From: JBPBQZ01 sp050955105
GTDB lineage: Bacteria > Pseudomonadota > Gammaproteobacteria > Burkholderiales > Burkholderiaceae
Reading direction: 5' to 3'
DNA length: 26,383 nucleotides
Assembly: GCA_050955105.1 (NCBI GenBank)
Contig: JBPBQZ010000067.1
Coordinates: forward strand, 1 to 26,383
In this document: positions 1 through 8,354 of the stretch, piece by piece
Layout of the letters: each line of letters opens with the position of its first letter
Numbering within the stretch: the stretch's first letter is position 1
Made by a program: the position numbers and the translations under genes
The notes under the pieces: model-generated
Told to the model about the DNA's origin: nothing
Database searches by the model: none
What the model saw: the letters and a program-made list of their open reading frames with translations, nothing else

Positions 1-672
1 CTACACGAACGTGCGCCGGACGTGCACCATGCCTTCCTTGATGCGGTGTTCCTGTATTGGACCCTTGGCTTGGCCTCATGGCTGATTCAACAGCGCATTC
101 CCGCACGCGACCTGCTATTGCATGCCGACGCACCGGTGATGCCTTATCAGGAACTCGATCATTTGTTCGGTGTGCCGATTCGCTTCGAAGCGCCGCTCAG
201 TTGCCTGGTGATCGACGCGCAATGGCTGGCGCAGCCGGTATTGGCGGATGCGCCGAGTTTGCAGGAATTTTTGCGGGCGGCGCCGGCGAACTTGCTGGTG
301 CGCTATCGCGATCGCTCGAGCGACAGCGAACAAGTGCGGCTACGCTTGCATCGCTTGCTGGGCGGGGTCCTGCCGTCGCTGGAACAGATGGCATGGAGCA
401 TGAAGATGACGCCGCATTCGCTGCGGCGGCGCTTGTTCGACGAAGGCAAGAGCTTTCAGGGCATCAAGAACGACCTGCGTCGCGACGCGGCCATCGATCT
501 GCTGACGCACTCCAGCCTGACCTTGGCGGATATCGCGCAGCAGCTCGGGTTTTCCGAGCCGAGCACGTTTCATCGCAGCTTCAAGCTGTGGACCGGTGTG
601 GCGCCGGGTGAATACCGGCAAACGCATGGCGGTGCGCTGGCGTTTTCGGCGTCGGCAAACCACCGACGCTGA
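1..672 (+). CDS. AraC-family transcriptional regulator, 5' truncated by window edge
   Basis: The frame is open from base 1, so the true start lies upstream; 223 residues are visible. The last 100 or so residues form a double helix-turn-helix AraC/XylS domain, with the second helix pair visible as LADIAQQLGFSEPSTFHRSF and the family ending F-x-x-W-T-G-x-x-P-x-x-Y-R. The part before it looks like the C-terminal half of an arabinose-binding-like (PF12625-type) ligand domain, as in OruR-like regulators, rather than a cupin. It ends 23 bp from the stop of the convergent acyl-CoA synthetase gene. Regulators of this type often sit beside fatty-acid or acyl-CoA catabolic genes, so control of the neighbouring acyl-CoA genes is plausible, but that is inference. 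The ligand is unknown. Confidence 0.85.
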   Translation, partial: LHERAPDVHHAFLDAVFLYWTLGLASWLIQQRIPARDLLLHADAPVMPYQELDHLFGVPIRFEAPLSCLVIDAQWLAQPVLADAPSLQEFLRAAPANLLVRYRDRSSDSEQVRLRLHRLLGGVLPSLEQMAWSMKMTPHSLRRRLFDEGKSFQGIKNDLRRDAAIDLLTHSSLTLADIAQQLGFSEPSTFHRSFKLWTGVAPGEYRQTHGGALAFSASANHRR

Positions 673-695
673 GTACAATGCAAGCTGCCGCAGTC

Positions 696-2240
696 CTACA
701 GAATGCGGCCTTTGTGACCTTGCCAGTAGCGCTCCCGCAATAGGCGCTTGTATAGCTTGCCGGTATCGTGACGCGGCAATTGTGCAGCGAAGTCGACACT
801 GCGCGGGCATTTGATGGCCGACAGCTGCGAGCGGCAATAGGCGATCAGTTCGGCTTCCAGTGCGGGGCCGGCCAGCGCCATGTCCACCGGCTGCACCACC
901 GCCTTCACCTCTTCACCGAATTCTTCATTCGGCACGCCGAACACCGCCACGTCGGCCACCTTCGGATGCATGCTGAGCAGGTTCTCGGCCTCTTGCGGAT
1001 AGATGTTCACGCCGCCCGAGATGATCGTATAGGCGTTGCGGTCGGTCAGGTACAGATAGCCTTCTTCGTCGAGATAGCCGACATCGCCCAGCGTCGACCA
1101 GCCGCGCTGGTTGTAGGCGGCGTTGGTTTTGCCCGGGTCATTGTGGTATTCGAACTTGCGCCCGCCCTCGAAGAACACATTGCCGGCTGCGCCCGCCGGC
1201 AGCAGCTCGCCGGCGTCGTCGAGGATGCGCACCGTGCCGAACTTCGCACGGCCCACCGAGCCTTTGTGCTTCAGCCATTCCTCGGAGGTGATGTAGGCCA
1301 TGCCGTTACCTTCCGAGCCGCTGTATTGCTCGATGATGATAGGGCCCCACCAGTCGATCATTTGTTCCTTTACGGCCACCGGGCAGGGCGCCGCCGCGTG
1401 CAGCGCGCTCCGCAGCGTGGAGATGTCGTACTTGGCCCGTACTTCCGGCGGTAGCTTCAGCATGCGCACGAACATGGTCGGTACCAGTTGCGAATGCGTA
1501 ACCTTGTAGGTTTCGACCGCGCGCAGGAACGCTTCCGGATCGAATTTCTCCAGCACCACGACGGTGCCGCCGTAGCGGCTGACGGTGGTGGAAAAGCCGG
1601 TCGGCGCCGAGTGGTAGAGCGGCGCCGGCGACAGATAAACGGTATCTTCGTTAAAGCCGAGCAATTCGCTGAAACGCACCAGCAATGGCGGCACCGCGTC
1701 GATCGGCTTGGCGGAAAACGGCACCTTGATGCCCTTCGGTCGGCCGGTCGTGCCGGATGAATAGAACATGTTGTTGCCGGCAGTTTCATCGGCAATCGGC
1801 GTGGTGGGCTGAGCCGCCAGCGCGTCTTCCCAACTGTCGTAGCCGGCGACAGTGCCGTCGACCATCAGAAAGCGCTTGGCCTGCGGCAGCAGCGATGGCA
1901 GCGGGCCCGCCACCTCCGCCAGTTTTTTCGACGCGACCACCACCGCGGCGCCGCAATCGTTGGCGATATAGGCGGCCTCCGCCGACGTCAATTGCGTGCT
2001 GATCGGCGTGAAATAAAGCCCGGCACGTTGCGCGCCCCAATAGACCTCGTAGTAGCGCAGATTGTTTTCCATCATCACGGCGATGTGATCGCCCGCTTGC
2101 AGACCGATCTGGCGCAGCAGATGCGCCGCCTGGTTCGAGCGTGCCTCGAGTTCGGCGAAGGTTATCCGTTGACCGGAAGCGGCCATGATGACGGCGACTT
2201 TGTCCGGGTGCGTGGCGGCGTAGCGAGAAGGATGTGACAT
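696..2240 (-). CDS. acyl-CoA synthetase (AMP-forming, FadD-like)
   Basis: 514 residues, a normal length for the ANL superfamily. It activates a carboxylic acid, probably a fatty acid, to the acyl-adenylate and then the CoA thioester in the cytoplasm. The P-loop YSSGTTGRPKG is at residues 160-170. The A5 motif EQYSGSEG, the A7 region STLGDVGYLDEEGYLYLTDR and the C-terminal catalytic lysine in LPRHDTGKLYKR are all present, so the enzyme looks intact. The ATG at 2240 has a strong ribosome-binding site (AAGGTG, about 5 nt upstream). It is divergent from the SDR gene across a 200-bp gap and convergent with the AraC regulator. Acyl chain specificity cannot be read from the sequence. Related mycobacterial proteins are annotated FadD4-like. 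Confidence 0.9.
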   Translation of the reverse strand: MSHPSRYAATHPDKVAVIMAASGQRITFAELEARSNQAAHLLRQIGLQAGDHIAVMMENNLRYYEVYWGAQRAGLYFTPISTQLTSAEAAYIANDCGAAVVVASKKLAEVAGPLPSLLPQAKRFLMVDGTVAGYDSWEDALAAQPTTPIADETAGNNMFYSSGTTGRPKGIKVPFSAKPIDAVPPLLVRFSELLGFNEDTVYLSPAPLYHSAPTGFSTTVSRYGGTVVVLEKFDPEAFLRAVETYKVTHSQLVPTMFVRMLKLPPEVRAKYDISTLRSALHAAAPCPVAVKEQMIDWWGPIIIEQYSGSEGNGMAYITSEEWLKHKGSVGRAKFGTVRILDDAGELLPAGAAGNVFFEGGRKFEYHNDPGKTNAAYNQRGWSTLGDVGYLDEEGYLYLTDRNAYTIISGGVNIYPQEAENLLSMHPKVADVAVFGVPNEEFGEEVKAVVQPVDMALAGPALEAELIAYCRSQLSAIKCPRSVDFAAQLPRHDTGKLYKRLLRERYWQGHKGRIL

Positions 2241-2440
2241 ATCACCTTTTTAAGATAACGAGGGCGCTTGGCAAGCTGACCGGCTGATCGCGCCAGTGTG
2301 TGCGCGCGCCTGCGCGCGTTCAATGACGGATTTGCACAATTCGATTGGCAAATTGCTGTGGCCGGCGCGGCGCACTGCGCGTTTTAGCCAATCCAAAGAG
2401 ATAGTTGGACCATTGATTCGAGCTTTGCTCCGCGATTAGC
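2241..2440. promoter_or_regulatory. divergent intergenic region with a 7-bp inverted repeat
   Basis: This 200-bp gap must hold the promoters of the acyl-CoA synthetase (minus) and the SDR gene (plus). A perfect inverted repeat GATTGGC (2343-2349) / GCCAATC (2387-2393) brackets a GC-rich stretch, and an AT-richer patch with TTGCACAATT lies just upstream of it. These could be operator half-sites for the nearby AraC-type or another regulator. No convincing -35/-10 pair was identified. Confidence 0.3.
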
Positions 2441-3217
2441 ATGATGCCCATCTATTACGAGATGGGGACCCCCGTGCACGCTGTGAACATGCTCGACTTT
2501 GCGGATAAGACAGTCTTGATCGTCGGGGGCTCGAGCGGCATCGGCAACGGCATCGCGCATACCTTCCGCGAGGCGGGCGCAGAGGTGCACGTCACGGGTA
2601 CGCGCGCCGATGCGGCCGCCTATGACGGCGTTGAGGGCTCCGAACTGGCGGGCTTGCAATATCGGCAACTCGACGCTGGCGACGCGGCGGCCGTGGCGGC
2701 GTTTACGCCTGGCTTTGCGAAGCTCGATGTGCTGATTCTCGCGCAAGGAACCGTGCTGTATCGCCGGCAGGAATTCGAACCGCCGCATTTTGAGCGCGTG
2801 GTCGATGTCAATCTGAACAGCGTGATGGCCTGCGGCGCGAGGTTCCACGCGATGCTGAAGGCGAGCGGCGGTTCGGTGATCGTCATCAGCTCGATCTCTG
2901 GCTACAAGGGCGCGCTCGGCAATCCTGCCTATGCGGCATCGAAGGCCGGTGCCATTTCGCTCACGCGCTCGCTGGGTGTGGCGTGGGCCAGCGATGGCAT
3001 TCGCGTGAACGGTATTGCGCCGGGACTGGTGGCGACCAAATTGACGAAGGTCACCACCGACAGTCCGCAGCGCCTGGAGGCCACGCTCAAGCGGGTGCCG
3101 CTGGGCCGCATCGGCCAACCCGTCGACATGGCCAACGTAGCGCTGTTCCTCGCTTCGCCGCTGGCGGCCTACGTGACCGGTCACACGATTCCGGTAGACG
3201 GCGGTCTGAGCGCCTGA
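2441..3217 (+). CDS. SDR-family NAD(P)-dependent oxidoreductase
   Basis: A short-chain dehydrogenase of 258 residues if started at the first ATG. The Rossmann motif GGSSGIG is at residues 29-35, AQG around 101-103, and the catalytic serine, YxxxK pair in ISSISGY...YAASK at about 151, 164 and 168. The C-terminal DGGLSA is typical of the FabG-like classical group. Probable role: reversible oxidation of a hydroxyl group, perhaps a 3-hydroxyacyl intermediate, given the neighbouring acyl-CoA ligase and dehydrogenase; the substrate is inferred from context only. The start is uncertain. The conserved domain begins at an internal Met (2489), and a GTG at 2474 has the better upstream GGGG, while the first ATG has no clear ribosome-binding site. 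Confidence 0.88.
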   Translation: MMPIYYEMGTPVHAVNMLDFADKTVLIVGGSSGIGNGIAHTFREAGAEVHVTGTRADAAAYDGVEGSELAGLQYRQLDAGDAAAVAAFTPGFAKLDVLILAQGTVLYRRQEFEPPHFERVVDVNLNSVMACGARFHAMLKASGGSVIVISSISGYKGALGNPAYAASKAGAISLTRSLGVAWASDGIRVNGIAPGLVATKLTKVTTDSPQRLEATLKRVPLGRIGQPVDMANVALFLASPLAAYVTGHTIPVDGGLSA

Positions 3218-3364
3218 CGCACTTCGCGCGGCGGCGTCTGGCTGCTCCGTTGATTCGGCACGGGGCGGACCACTGGCGCGGCGCATTATTTCAAGACATT
3301 TGGATGCGGGCGTGCGTCAGTGCGTGCGACGGCCGCCCCGCACCTGTCACTATCTGGAGAAAGC

Positions 3365-4663
3365 ATGAGCTGGAGCTTCGAAACCGATCCTGAATTTCAG
3401 CAGGAACTCGACTGGATCGACGCCTTCGTGAAAAACGAAGTCGAGCCGCTCGACCACGTGCTGGGCAACCCCTACGACGTGACCGATGAGCAACGCAATA
3501 AATACGTGCGTCCCCTGCAAAAGATCGTGAAGGAGCGGCGCCTGTGGGCCTGCCATCTGGGCCCCGAATTAGGTGGCCCGGGTTACGGACAGGTGAAACT
3601 GGCCTTGATGAACGAGATTCTCGGCCGTTCTTACTATGCGCCGCACGTATTCGGCTGCCAGGCACCGGACTCGGGCAACGCGGAGATTCTGGCGCACTAC
3701 GGCACCGAGGCACAGAAGCAGCGCTATCTGCAGCCCTTGCTCGATAACGATATTGTCTCGTGCTTCGCCATGACCGAGCCGCAAGGCGGCGCCGACCCCC
3801 AAGTACTCACGACGCGCGCGGTGCGCGATGGCGGCGATTGGGTCATCAGCGGCGAGAAATGGTTCGCGTCGAATGCGCGTTACGCATCGTTCTATATCGT
3901 CATGGCAGTAACGAACCCGGACGTCTCGGCGTACAAGGGCATGTCGATGTTTATCGTGCCGGCTGAAACCCCGGGCATTCGCATCATTCGCAATGCCGCC
4001 TTCAAGTTCAACGAGTCGGAAGAAGAGGGCACGCACGGGTACTTGTCGTTCGATCAGGTACGCGTGCCTCTGGATCACATGTTGGGTGCCGAGGGTGCGG
4101 CCTTTGAAGTGGCACAGACGCGTTTGGGAGGCGGTCGCATCCACCACGCGATGCGCACCATCGCGCAAGCGCGCAGAGCCTTCGACATGATGTGTGAGCG
4201 CGCGGTCTCGCGCTTCACCCAAGGCGAGCGTTTGTCGAAGAAACAGATGGTGCAGGAGAAGGTGGCCGACTCGTGGATCGAGTTCGAGCAGTTCCGCCTG
4301 CTGGTGCTGCGCACCGCATGGCTGATCGACAAGCACAACGATTACAAGATGGTGCGTAAAGACATCTCGGCGGTAAAAGCGGCGATGCCCAAGCTGATGC
4401 ATGATATCGCCAGCCGCGCGCTGCAGATTCATGGCTCGCTGGGTGTGTCGACTGAATTGCCGCTGACGCAGCTGGTGATTGATTCATACTTCCTCGGGCT
4501 GGCCGATGGGCCGACCGAAGTGCACAAAATCACGGTGGCGCGCGAAATCCTGCGCGGCTACACGCCATCCACCGAAACCTTCCCCGAATATCATTTGCCC
4601 AAGGTGCGCGAACGCGCGCGGGCCAAGTATCCGGATGCAACCCATGGAGACGCTGGCGCGTGA
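3365..4663 (+). CDS. acyl-CoA dehydrogenase family protein (ACAD10/11-like)
   Basis: 432 residues; FAD-dependent alpha,beta-dehydrogenation of an acyl-CoA is expected. The acyl-CoA dehydrogenase signature FAMTEPQGGADP starts at about residue 134. The middle beta domain includes GEKWFASNARYA, and the C-terminal helical domain ends with the characteristic LADGPTEVHKITVAREILR. The ATG at 3365 follows CTGGAGAAAGC, a good ribosome-binding site, and is preferred over the upstream in-frame GTG at 3320. Its stop overlaps the GTG start of the phosphotransferase gene (GTGA), so the two are translationally coupled. That pairing mirrors the ACAD10/11 architecture of eukaryotes, where phosphotransferase and dehydrogenase domains are fused (family knowledge). 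Physiological substrate unknown; 4-hydroxy-acyl-CoA handling is a possibility by analogy. Confidence 0.9.
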   Translation: MSWSFETDPEFQQELDWIDAFVKNEVEPLDHVLGNPYDVTDEQRNKYVRPLQKIVKERRLWACHLGPELGGPGYGQVKLALMNEILGRSYYAPHVFGCQAPDSGNAEILAHYGTEAQKQRYLQPLLDNDIVSCFAMTEPQGGADPQVLTTRAVRDGGDWVISGEKWFASNARYASFYIVMAVTNPDVSAYKGMSMFIVPAETPGIRIIRNAAFKFNESEEEGTHGYLSFDQVRVPLDHMLGAEGAAFEVAQTRLGGGRIHHAMRTIAQARRAFDMMCERAVSRFTQGERLSKKQMVQEKVADSWIEFEQFRLLVLRTAWLIDKHNDYKMVRKDISAVKAAMPKLMHDIASRALQIHGSLGVSTELPLTQLVIDSYFLGLADGPTEVHKITVAREILRGYTPSTETFPEYHLPKVRERARAKYPDATHGDAGA

Positions 4664-5775
4664 CGCAAGATCTTTCGGCAGCACCGACGCCGGCGCGACC
4701 GCCTGAAACATGGCGCGCCGCGGTCGATCTCGAGCGGCTGCAACAGTGGATGGACGCCCAGGGCCTGGGCGAGGGTGGCATCAGCGCGCCGCAGGTCCTG
4801 ACGGGGGGCACACAGAACATTCTGCTGCGCTTCACGCGGGCTGGCCGCGACTTCGTATTGCGCCGGCCGCCGCTGCATTTGCGGCCCAACAATAACGAGA
4901 CGATGCGGCGCGAGGCGCGCGTGCTGGGAGCGCTGGCCGATACCGATGTGCCGCATCCGCGGCTGTTCGCGGCCTGCGACGACACGTCGATATTGGGCGC
5001 GGCCTTTTATCTGATGGAGCCGATCGACGGCTTCAGCGCTGTGAACGGCTTGCCACCACTGCACGCGTCCGATCCGGCGGTGCGGCACCGCATGGGCCTG
5101 TCGATGGTCGAGAGTGCCGCACGGCTGGGCAAGGTGGATTTTGTCAGCAAGGGACTGTCCGATTACGGTCGCCTGGATGGCTATCTCGAACGTCAGGCTG
5201 GGCGCTGGCAAAAGCAGCTGGACAGCTACGCGCAATACGCGGGCTGGCCGGGCGCCGATGCGCTATCGGATGTGCGTGTGCTGGCACCGTGGCTCGAGGC
5301 GCATCGGCCGCGCGCGATGGTGCCGGGCATCATCCATGGCGATTTCCAGATCCATAACTGCATGTTCAGACGTGATTCAGGAGACGTGGCGGCCATCATC
5401 GACTGGGAAATGGCTACGCTGGGCGATCCCTTGCTCGACTTAGGCTGGATGCTCGCCACCTGGCCACAGCCCGATGGCTCGGGTCAAGGCAAGATGCCGG
5501 TGATGCCGTGGGTGGGTTTCCCGACCCGCGAAGAGCTGGTGACGCACTATGGCCGGTACAGCGGCCGCGATATGTCCGACATCGAATGGTACGCGGTGCT
5601 GGCTTGTTTCAAACTGGCGATTGTGCTGGAAGGGACCTATGCGCGCGCGTGCGCCGGCCAGGTACCAAAGCAGTTGGGCGACAACCTGCATGCGGCTGCA
5701 ATACGGCTGTTGGCGAAAGCCGTGACGTGGATCGACGGAGCAGGTTTGAGCGCTGCGACGGGCTCGAGCGCTTGA
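4660..5775 (+). CDS. aminoglycoside-phosphotransferase-fold kinase (ACAD10/11-type phosphotransferase)
   Basis: 371 residues starting at GTG within the 4-bp overlap with the upstream dehydrogenase. The protein-kinase-like APH fold is shown by a nucleotide-binding stretch LTGGTQNILLRF near residue 48, the Brenner-type catalytic loop HGDFQIHN at 226-233 and the metal-binding IIDWE at 246-250 followed by GDPLLDLGW. This is not an antibiotic-resistance enzyme by context. In the ACAD10/11 system the kinase domain phosphorylates 4-hydroxyacyl-CoAs before the dehydrogenase removes the phosphate (established for the mammalian proteins; transfer to this pair is inference). It ends 18 bp from the convergent quinone oxidoreductase stop. 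Confidence 0.85.
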   Translation: MTQDLSAAPTPARPPETWRAAVDLERLQQWMDAQGLGEGGISAPQVLTGGTQNILLRFTRAGRDFVLRRPPLHLRPNNNETMRREARVLGALADTDVPHPRLFAACDDTSILGAAFYLMEPIDGFSAVNGLPPLHASDPAVRHRMGLSMVESAARLGKVDFVSKGLSDYGRLDGYLERQAGRWQKQLDSYAQYAGWPGADALSDVRVLAPWLEAHRPRAMVPGIIHGDFQIHNCMFRRDSGDVAAIIDWEMATLGDPLLDLGWMLATWPQPDGSGQGKMPVMPWVGFPTREELVTHYGRYSGRDMSDIEWYAVLACFKLAIVLEGTYARACAGQVPKQLGDNLHAAAIRLLAKAVTWIDGAGLSAATGSSA

Positions 5776-5793
5776 ACGCCGCCGCACTGCCGC

Positions 5794-6771
5794 TCAGCGC
5801 ATGGCTAGAACGATCTTGCCGGTGACGCGCCGATCCATAATGTCTTGCAAAGCCGCGCCGGTGCGTTCCAGCGGATAGCTGGCCGTAACCTGTGGCTTGA
5901 TCTTGCCTGCGCGATACCAGTCGAACAACTGCTCGAAGTTCTTGAGGCCTTCGGCGGGTTCACGGTTGCGCCATGGCCCGTAGGTGACGCCGCGCACATC
6001 GCAATTTTTCAATAGCGGCAGGTTGGTCGGCAGGGTCGCAATGCGTCCCGACGCGAAGCCGATGATCAGCAGACGGCCAACCCACGCAATGCTGCGAATC
6101 GCTTCATCGAAAGCATCGCCGCCAACCGGGTCGAAGATCACGTCGGCGCCGCGGCCATCGGTGAGCCGCTTGACGGCGTCGCGCAGACGTTCCTTGGTGT
6201 AGTCGATGGTTTCGTCGGCGCCGTGTGCACGGGCCAGTTGGCGTTTTTCTTCGGTGCTCGCGGCAGCCAGTACGCGCGCGCCCATTGCGCGACCGATTTC
6301 GACGGCCGCCAGGCCGACACCGCCGCCTGCGCCGATCACCAGCAAGGTTTCGCCGGGCTTGAGTTCACCGCGCTGTTTCAATGAATAAAGGGAAGTGCCA
6401 TACACCATCGGCATCGCCGCGCCTTCCGCGAAGCTCATCGCCGCCGGCATCGCCATCAAGCGATCGGCAGCCACGACGATTTCTTCGGCCCAGGCGCCGC
6501 GATTGGGAATCGCGATGACGCGGTCGCCCACCTGGTAGCCGGCGACATCGGCGGCCTTTTCGATCACCACTCCGGCTACTTCGTACCCCGGCACGAACGG
6601 TAGATCCGGTTTGACTTGATAAAGGCCCTGGACCAGCAAAGCGTCAGGGTAGTTGAGACCGGCCGCATGTACCTCGATGCGAACCTCGCCCGCCTTTAAG
6701 GGCAGCGCGGGCATTTCTCGCACTTCGAGTTGGTCAAGGGGGGCGAATTGGGAGCAGACGATAGCGCGCAT
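5794..6771 (-). CDS. NADPH:quinone oxidoreductase, zinc-independent MDR family
   Basis: 325 residues, the normal length for QOR-type medium-chain dehydrogenase/reductases. The N-terminal GroES-like domain contains GLNYPDAL and PGYEVAGVV, and the nucleotide-binding motif GAGGGVG is at residues 147-153. Structural-zinc cysteines are absent, as in the quinone oxidoreductase branch. The ATG at 6771 opens MRAIVCSQFAPL, where family homology begins; the open frame continues far upstream, antisense to the ammonium transporter gene, but that extension is a GC-driven artefact. The upstream ribosome-binding site is weak. It converges on the phosphotransferase gene. Possible role: reduction of quinones or an enoyl intermediate; enoyl reductase activity cannot be excluded. 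Confidence 0.88.
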   Translation of the reverse strand: MRAIVCSQFAPLDQLEVREMPALPLKAGEVRIEVHAAGLNYPDALLVQGLYQVKPDLPFVPGYEVAGVVIEKAADVAGYQVGDRVIAIPNRGAWAEEIVVAADRLMAMPAAMSFAEGAAMPMVYGTSLYSLKQRGELKPGETLLVIGAGGGVGLAAVEIGRAMGARVLAAASTEEKRQLARAHGADETIDYTKERLRDAVKRLTDGRGADVIFDPVGGDAFDEAIRSIAWVGRLLIIGFASGRIATLPTNLPLLKNCDVRGVTYGPWRNREPAEGLKNFEQLFDWYRAGKIKPQVTASYPLERTGAALQDIMDRRVTGKIVLAMR

Positions 6772-6839
6772 GCATTGATGCTCGCATAGGGCGCTCCGAC
6801 GCGTCAACAAAGTTTTGTTAATGATTGAACCATTGGGGC

Positions 6840-6860
6840 GCCGTTGGATGTACCAACGGC
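6840..6860. promoter_or_regulatory. perfect 8-bp inverted repeat, candidate operator
   Basis: GCCGTTGG (6840-6847) and CCAACGGC (6853-6860) are exact reverse complements around a 5-nt centre. Neither side is followed by a T-tract, so a terminator is unlikely. It lies between the divergent quinone oxidoreductase and ammonium transporter genes, about 70 bp upstream of the oxidoreductase start, in a position suited to an operator. The regulator is unknown. Confidence 0.35.
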
Positions 6861-7020
6861 CAGCCGCGACGCAAGCACAAAAATAATGCATGCGCACCTC
6901 AAGCGGATATCGAAATTCCCCTAATTGGTGCTTTTCGAGACGCCTCGCAGGATGAGAACGCACCTCGAAGGCCCAAAAAACCCAGGAAAAGCACCGCTTT
7001 GGTTCGTTTATCTCAAAAAC

Positions 7021-7036
7021 AGGCGCAATTTTTGCT
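7021..7036 (+). promoter_or_regulatory. candidate sigma-54 (-24/-12) promoter of amt
   Basis: AGGCGC-N5-TTGCT fits the GG-N10-GC core of sigma-54 promoters (GG at 7022-7023, GC at 7034-7035) and the -12 box is consensus; the -24 box deviates from TGGCAC at two positions. Transcription would start near 7047, 16 nt before the amt ATG. Ammonium transporter genes are commonly under NtrC/sigma-54 control (established), which raises the prior. No clear NtrC dyad was found. Confidence 0.35.
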
Positions 7037-7062
7037 CGCCCGTGCCCCATTTTGAATCCGGA

Positions 7063-8271
7063 ATGGCAATGGCGAATCTTGAAAGTGCGGCCGATACCCT
7101 GTTCTTGCTGATCGGGGCGGTCATGGTGCTGGCGATGCATGCTGGCTTTGCGTTTCTCGAACTTGGCACGGTGCGCAAGAAAAATCAGGTCAACGCTTTG
7201 GTGAAGATCCTGATCGATTTCGCGGTCTCGACACTCGCTTATTTTTTCATCGGCTATACGGTCGCTTACGGCGGCACCTTCTTCACCGATGCGGCGAGCC
7301 TGGCGCGCGGCAATGGACATCTGCTGGTGCGATTCTTCTTCCTGCTGACATTCGCGGCGGCGATTCCGGCGATCGTCTCGGGCGGCATTGCCGAACGCGC
7401 GAAGTTCAATCCGCAGTTGATCGCCACCTTCATCCTGGTGGGCCTCGCCTACCCGTTCTTCGAAGGCATTGCCTGGAACGGCAACTTCGGCTTCCAGCAC
7501 TGGCTGACGGGGCTGACCGGTAACGAGTTCCACGACTATGCCGGCTCGGTTGTGGTCCACGCGTTTGGCGGCTGGGTGGCTCTGCCCGCAGTGCTGTGGC
7601 TGGGCGCGCGCCATGGCCGCTATCAGAAGGATGGCCGCATCACCGCGCATCCGCCATCGAATATTCCGTTCCTCGCACTCGGCGCGTGGGTGCTGACGGT
7701 CGGTTGGTTCGGCTTCAACGTGATGAGCGGACAGCGCTTCGGCCAGATCAGCGGACTCGTGGCGATCAATTCACTGATGGCAATGGTGGGCGGCACGCTG
7801 ACCGCATGGTGGGCCGGGGACAATGACCCCGGCTTTGCCTACAACGGGCCCTTGGCTGGCCTGGTGGCAGTGTGCGCTGGCTCCGACATCATGCACCCGC
7901 TCGGCGCCCTGCTGACGGGCGGTGTAGCCGGCGCACTGTTCGTCTGGATGTTCACCTTCGCGCAAAACCGGCTGCGCATCGACGACGTGCTGGGAGTGTG
8001 GCCGCTGCATGGCTTGTGCGGCGCATGGGGTGGACTGGCGGCCGGCATTTTTGGGCAACGCTGGCTGGGTGGCATCGGCGGCGTGTCGTTAGTTGCGCAA
8101 CTGATCGGCACGCTGTTGGGCATCGTCGTGGCATTGGTCAGCGGTACGCTCGTTTATGGCGTATTGCGGCAGGTGGTGGGTCTGCGGCTGGATCAGGAAA
8201 GCGAGTTCAATGGCGCCGATCTGTCGATCCACCGTATTTCGTCCACCCCTGAACAGGAGACCAGCCGCTAG
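7063..8271 (+). CDS. amt: ammonium transporter, Amt family
   Basis: 402 residues from the ATG at 7063, with about eleven hydrophobic segments, as expected for the Amt/Mep/Rh fold of the inner membrane. The substrate-site aspartate is D158 in HDYAGSVVVH, and the twin pore histidines are H166 and H316 (in PLHGLCGAWGG). The cytoplasmic tail GLRL-DQESEFNGADLSIHR matches the PII-interacting C-terminal signature of the family. There is no signal-peptide extension of the E. coli AmtB kind. An ATG at 7069 is an equally possible start; the longer open frame back to 6925 is not homologous. No glnK/PII gene is adjacent, although amt is often paired with one. Expected to be induced in nitrogen limitation, consistent with the sigma-54-like site upstream. 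Confidence 0.92.
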   Translation: MAMANLESAADTLFLLIGAVMVLAMHAGFAFLELGTVRKKNQVNALVKILIDFAVSTLAYFFIGYTVAYGGTFFTDAASLARGNGHLLVRFFFLLTFAAAIPAIVSGGIAERAKFNPQLIATFILVGLAYPFFEGIAWNGNFGFQHWLTGLTGNEFHDYAGSVVVHAFGGWVALPAVLWLGARHGRYQKDGRITAHPPSNIPFLALGAWVLTVGWFGFNVMSGQRFGQISGLVAINSLMAMVGGTLTAWWAGDNDPGFAYNGPLAGLVAVCAGSDIMHPLGALLTGGVAGALFVWMFTFAQNRLRIDDVLGVWPLHGLCGAWGGLAAGIFGQRWLGGIGGVSLVAQLIGTLLGIVVALVSGTLVYGVLRQVVGLRLDQESEFNGADLSIHRISSTPEQETSR

Positions 8272-8354
8272 TGCTCTCTATCGGTCGGAATGTGGCGCAT
8301 GTATGATTCGCTTCGCGCCTGAGCGCAGCAGATTGCCTCCGGCGCATCTCAAAT

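Noticed and set aside
4660..5775. Aminoglycoside resistance gene
   Set aside because: The APH fold is coupled to an acyl-CoA dehydrogenase; context and motifs fit the ACAD10/11-type metabolic kinase.
6772..7650. N-terminal extension of the quinone oxidoreductase frame to 618 codons
   Set aside because: The extension is antisense to amt and has no domain; family homology starts at 6771.
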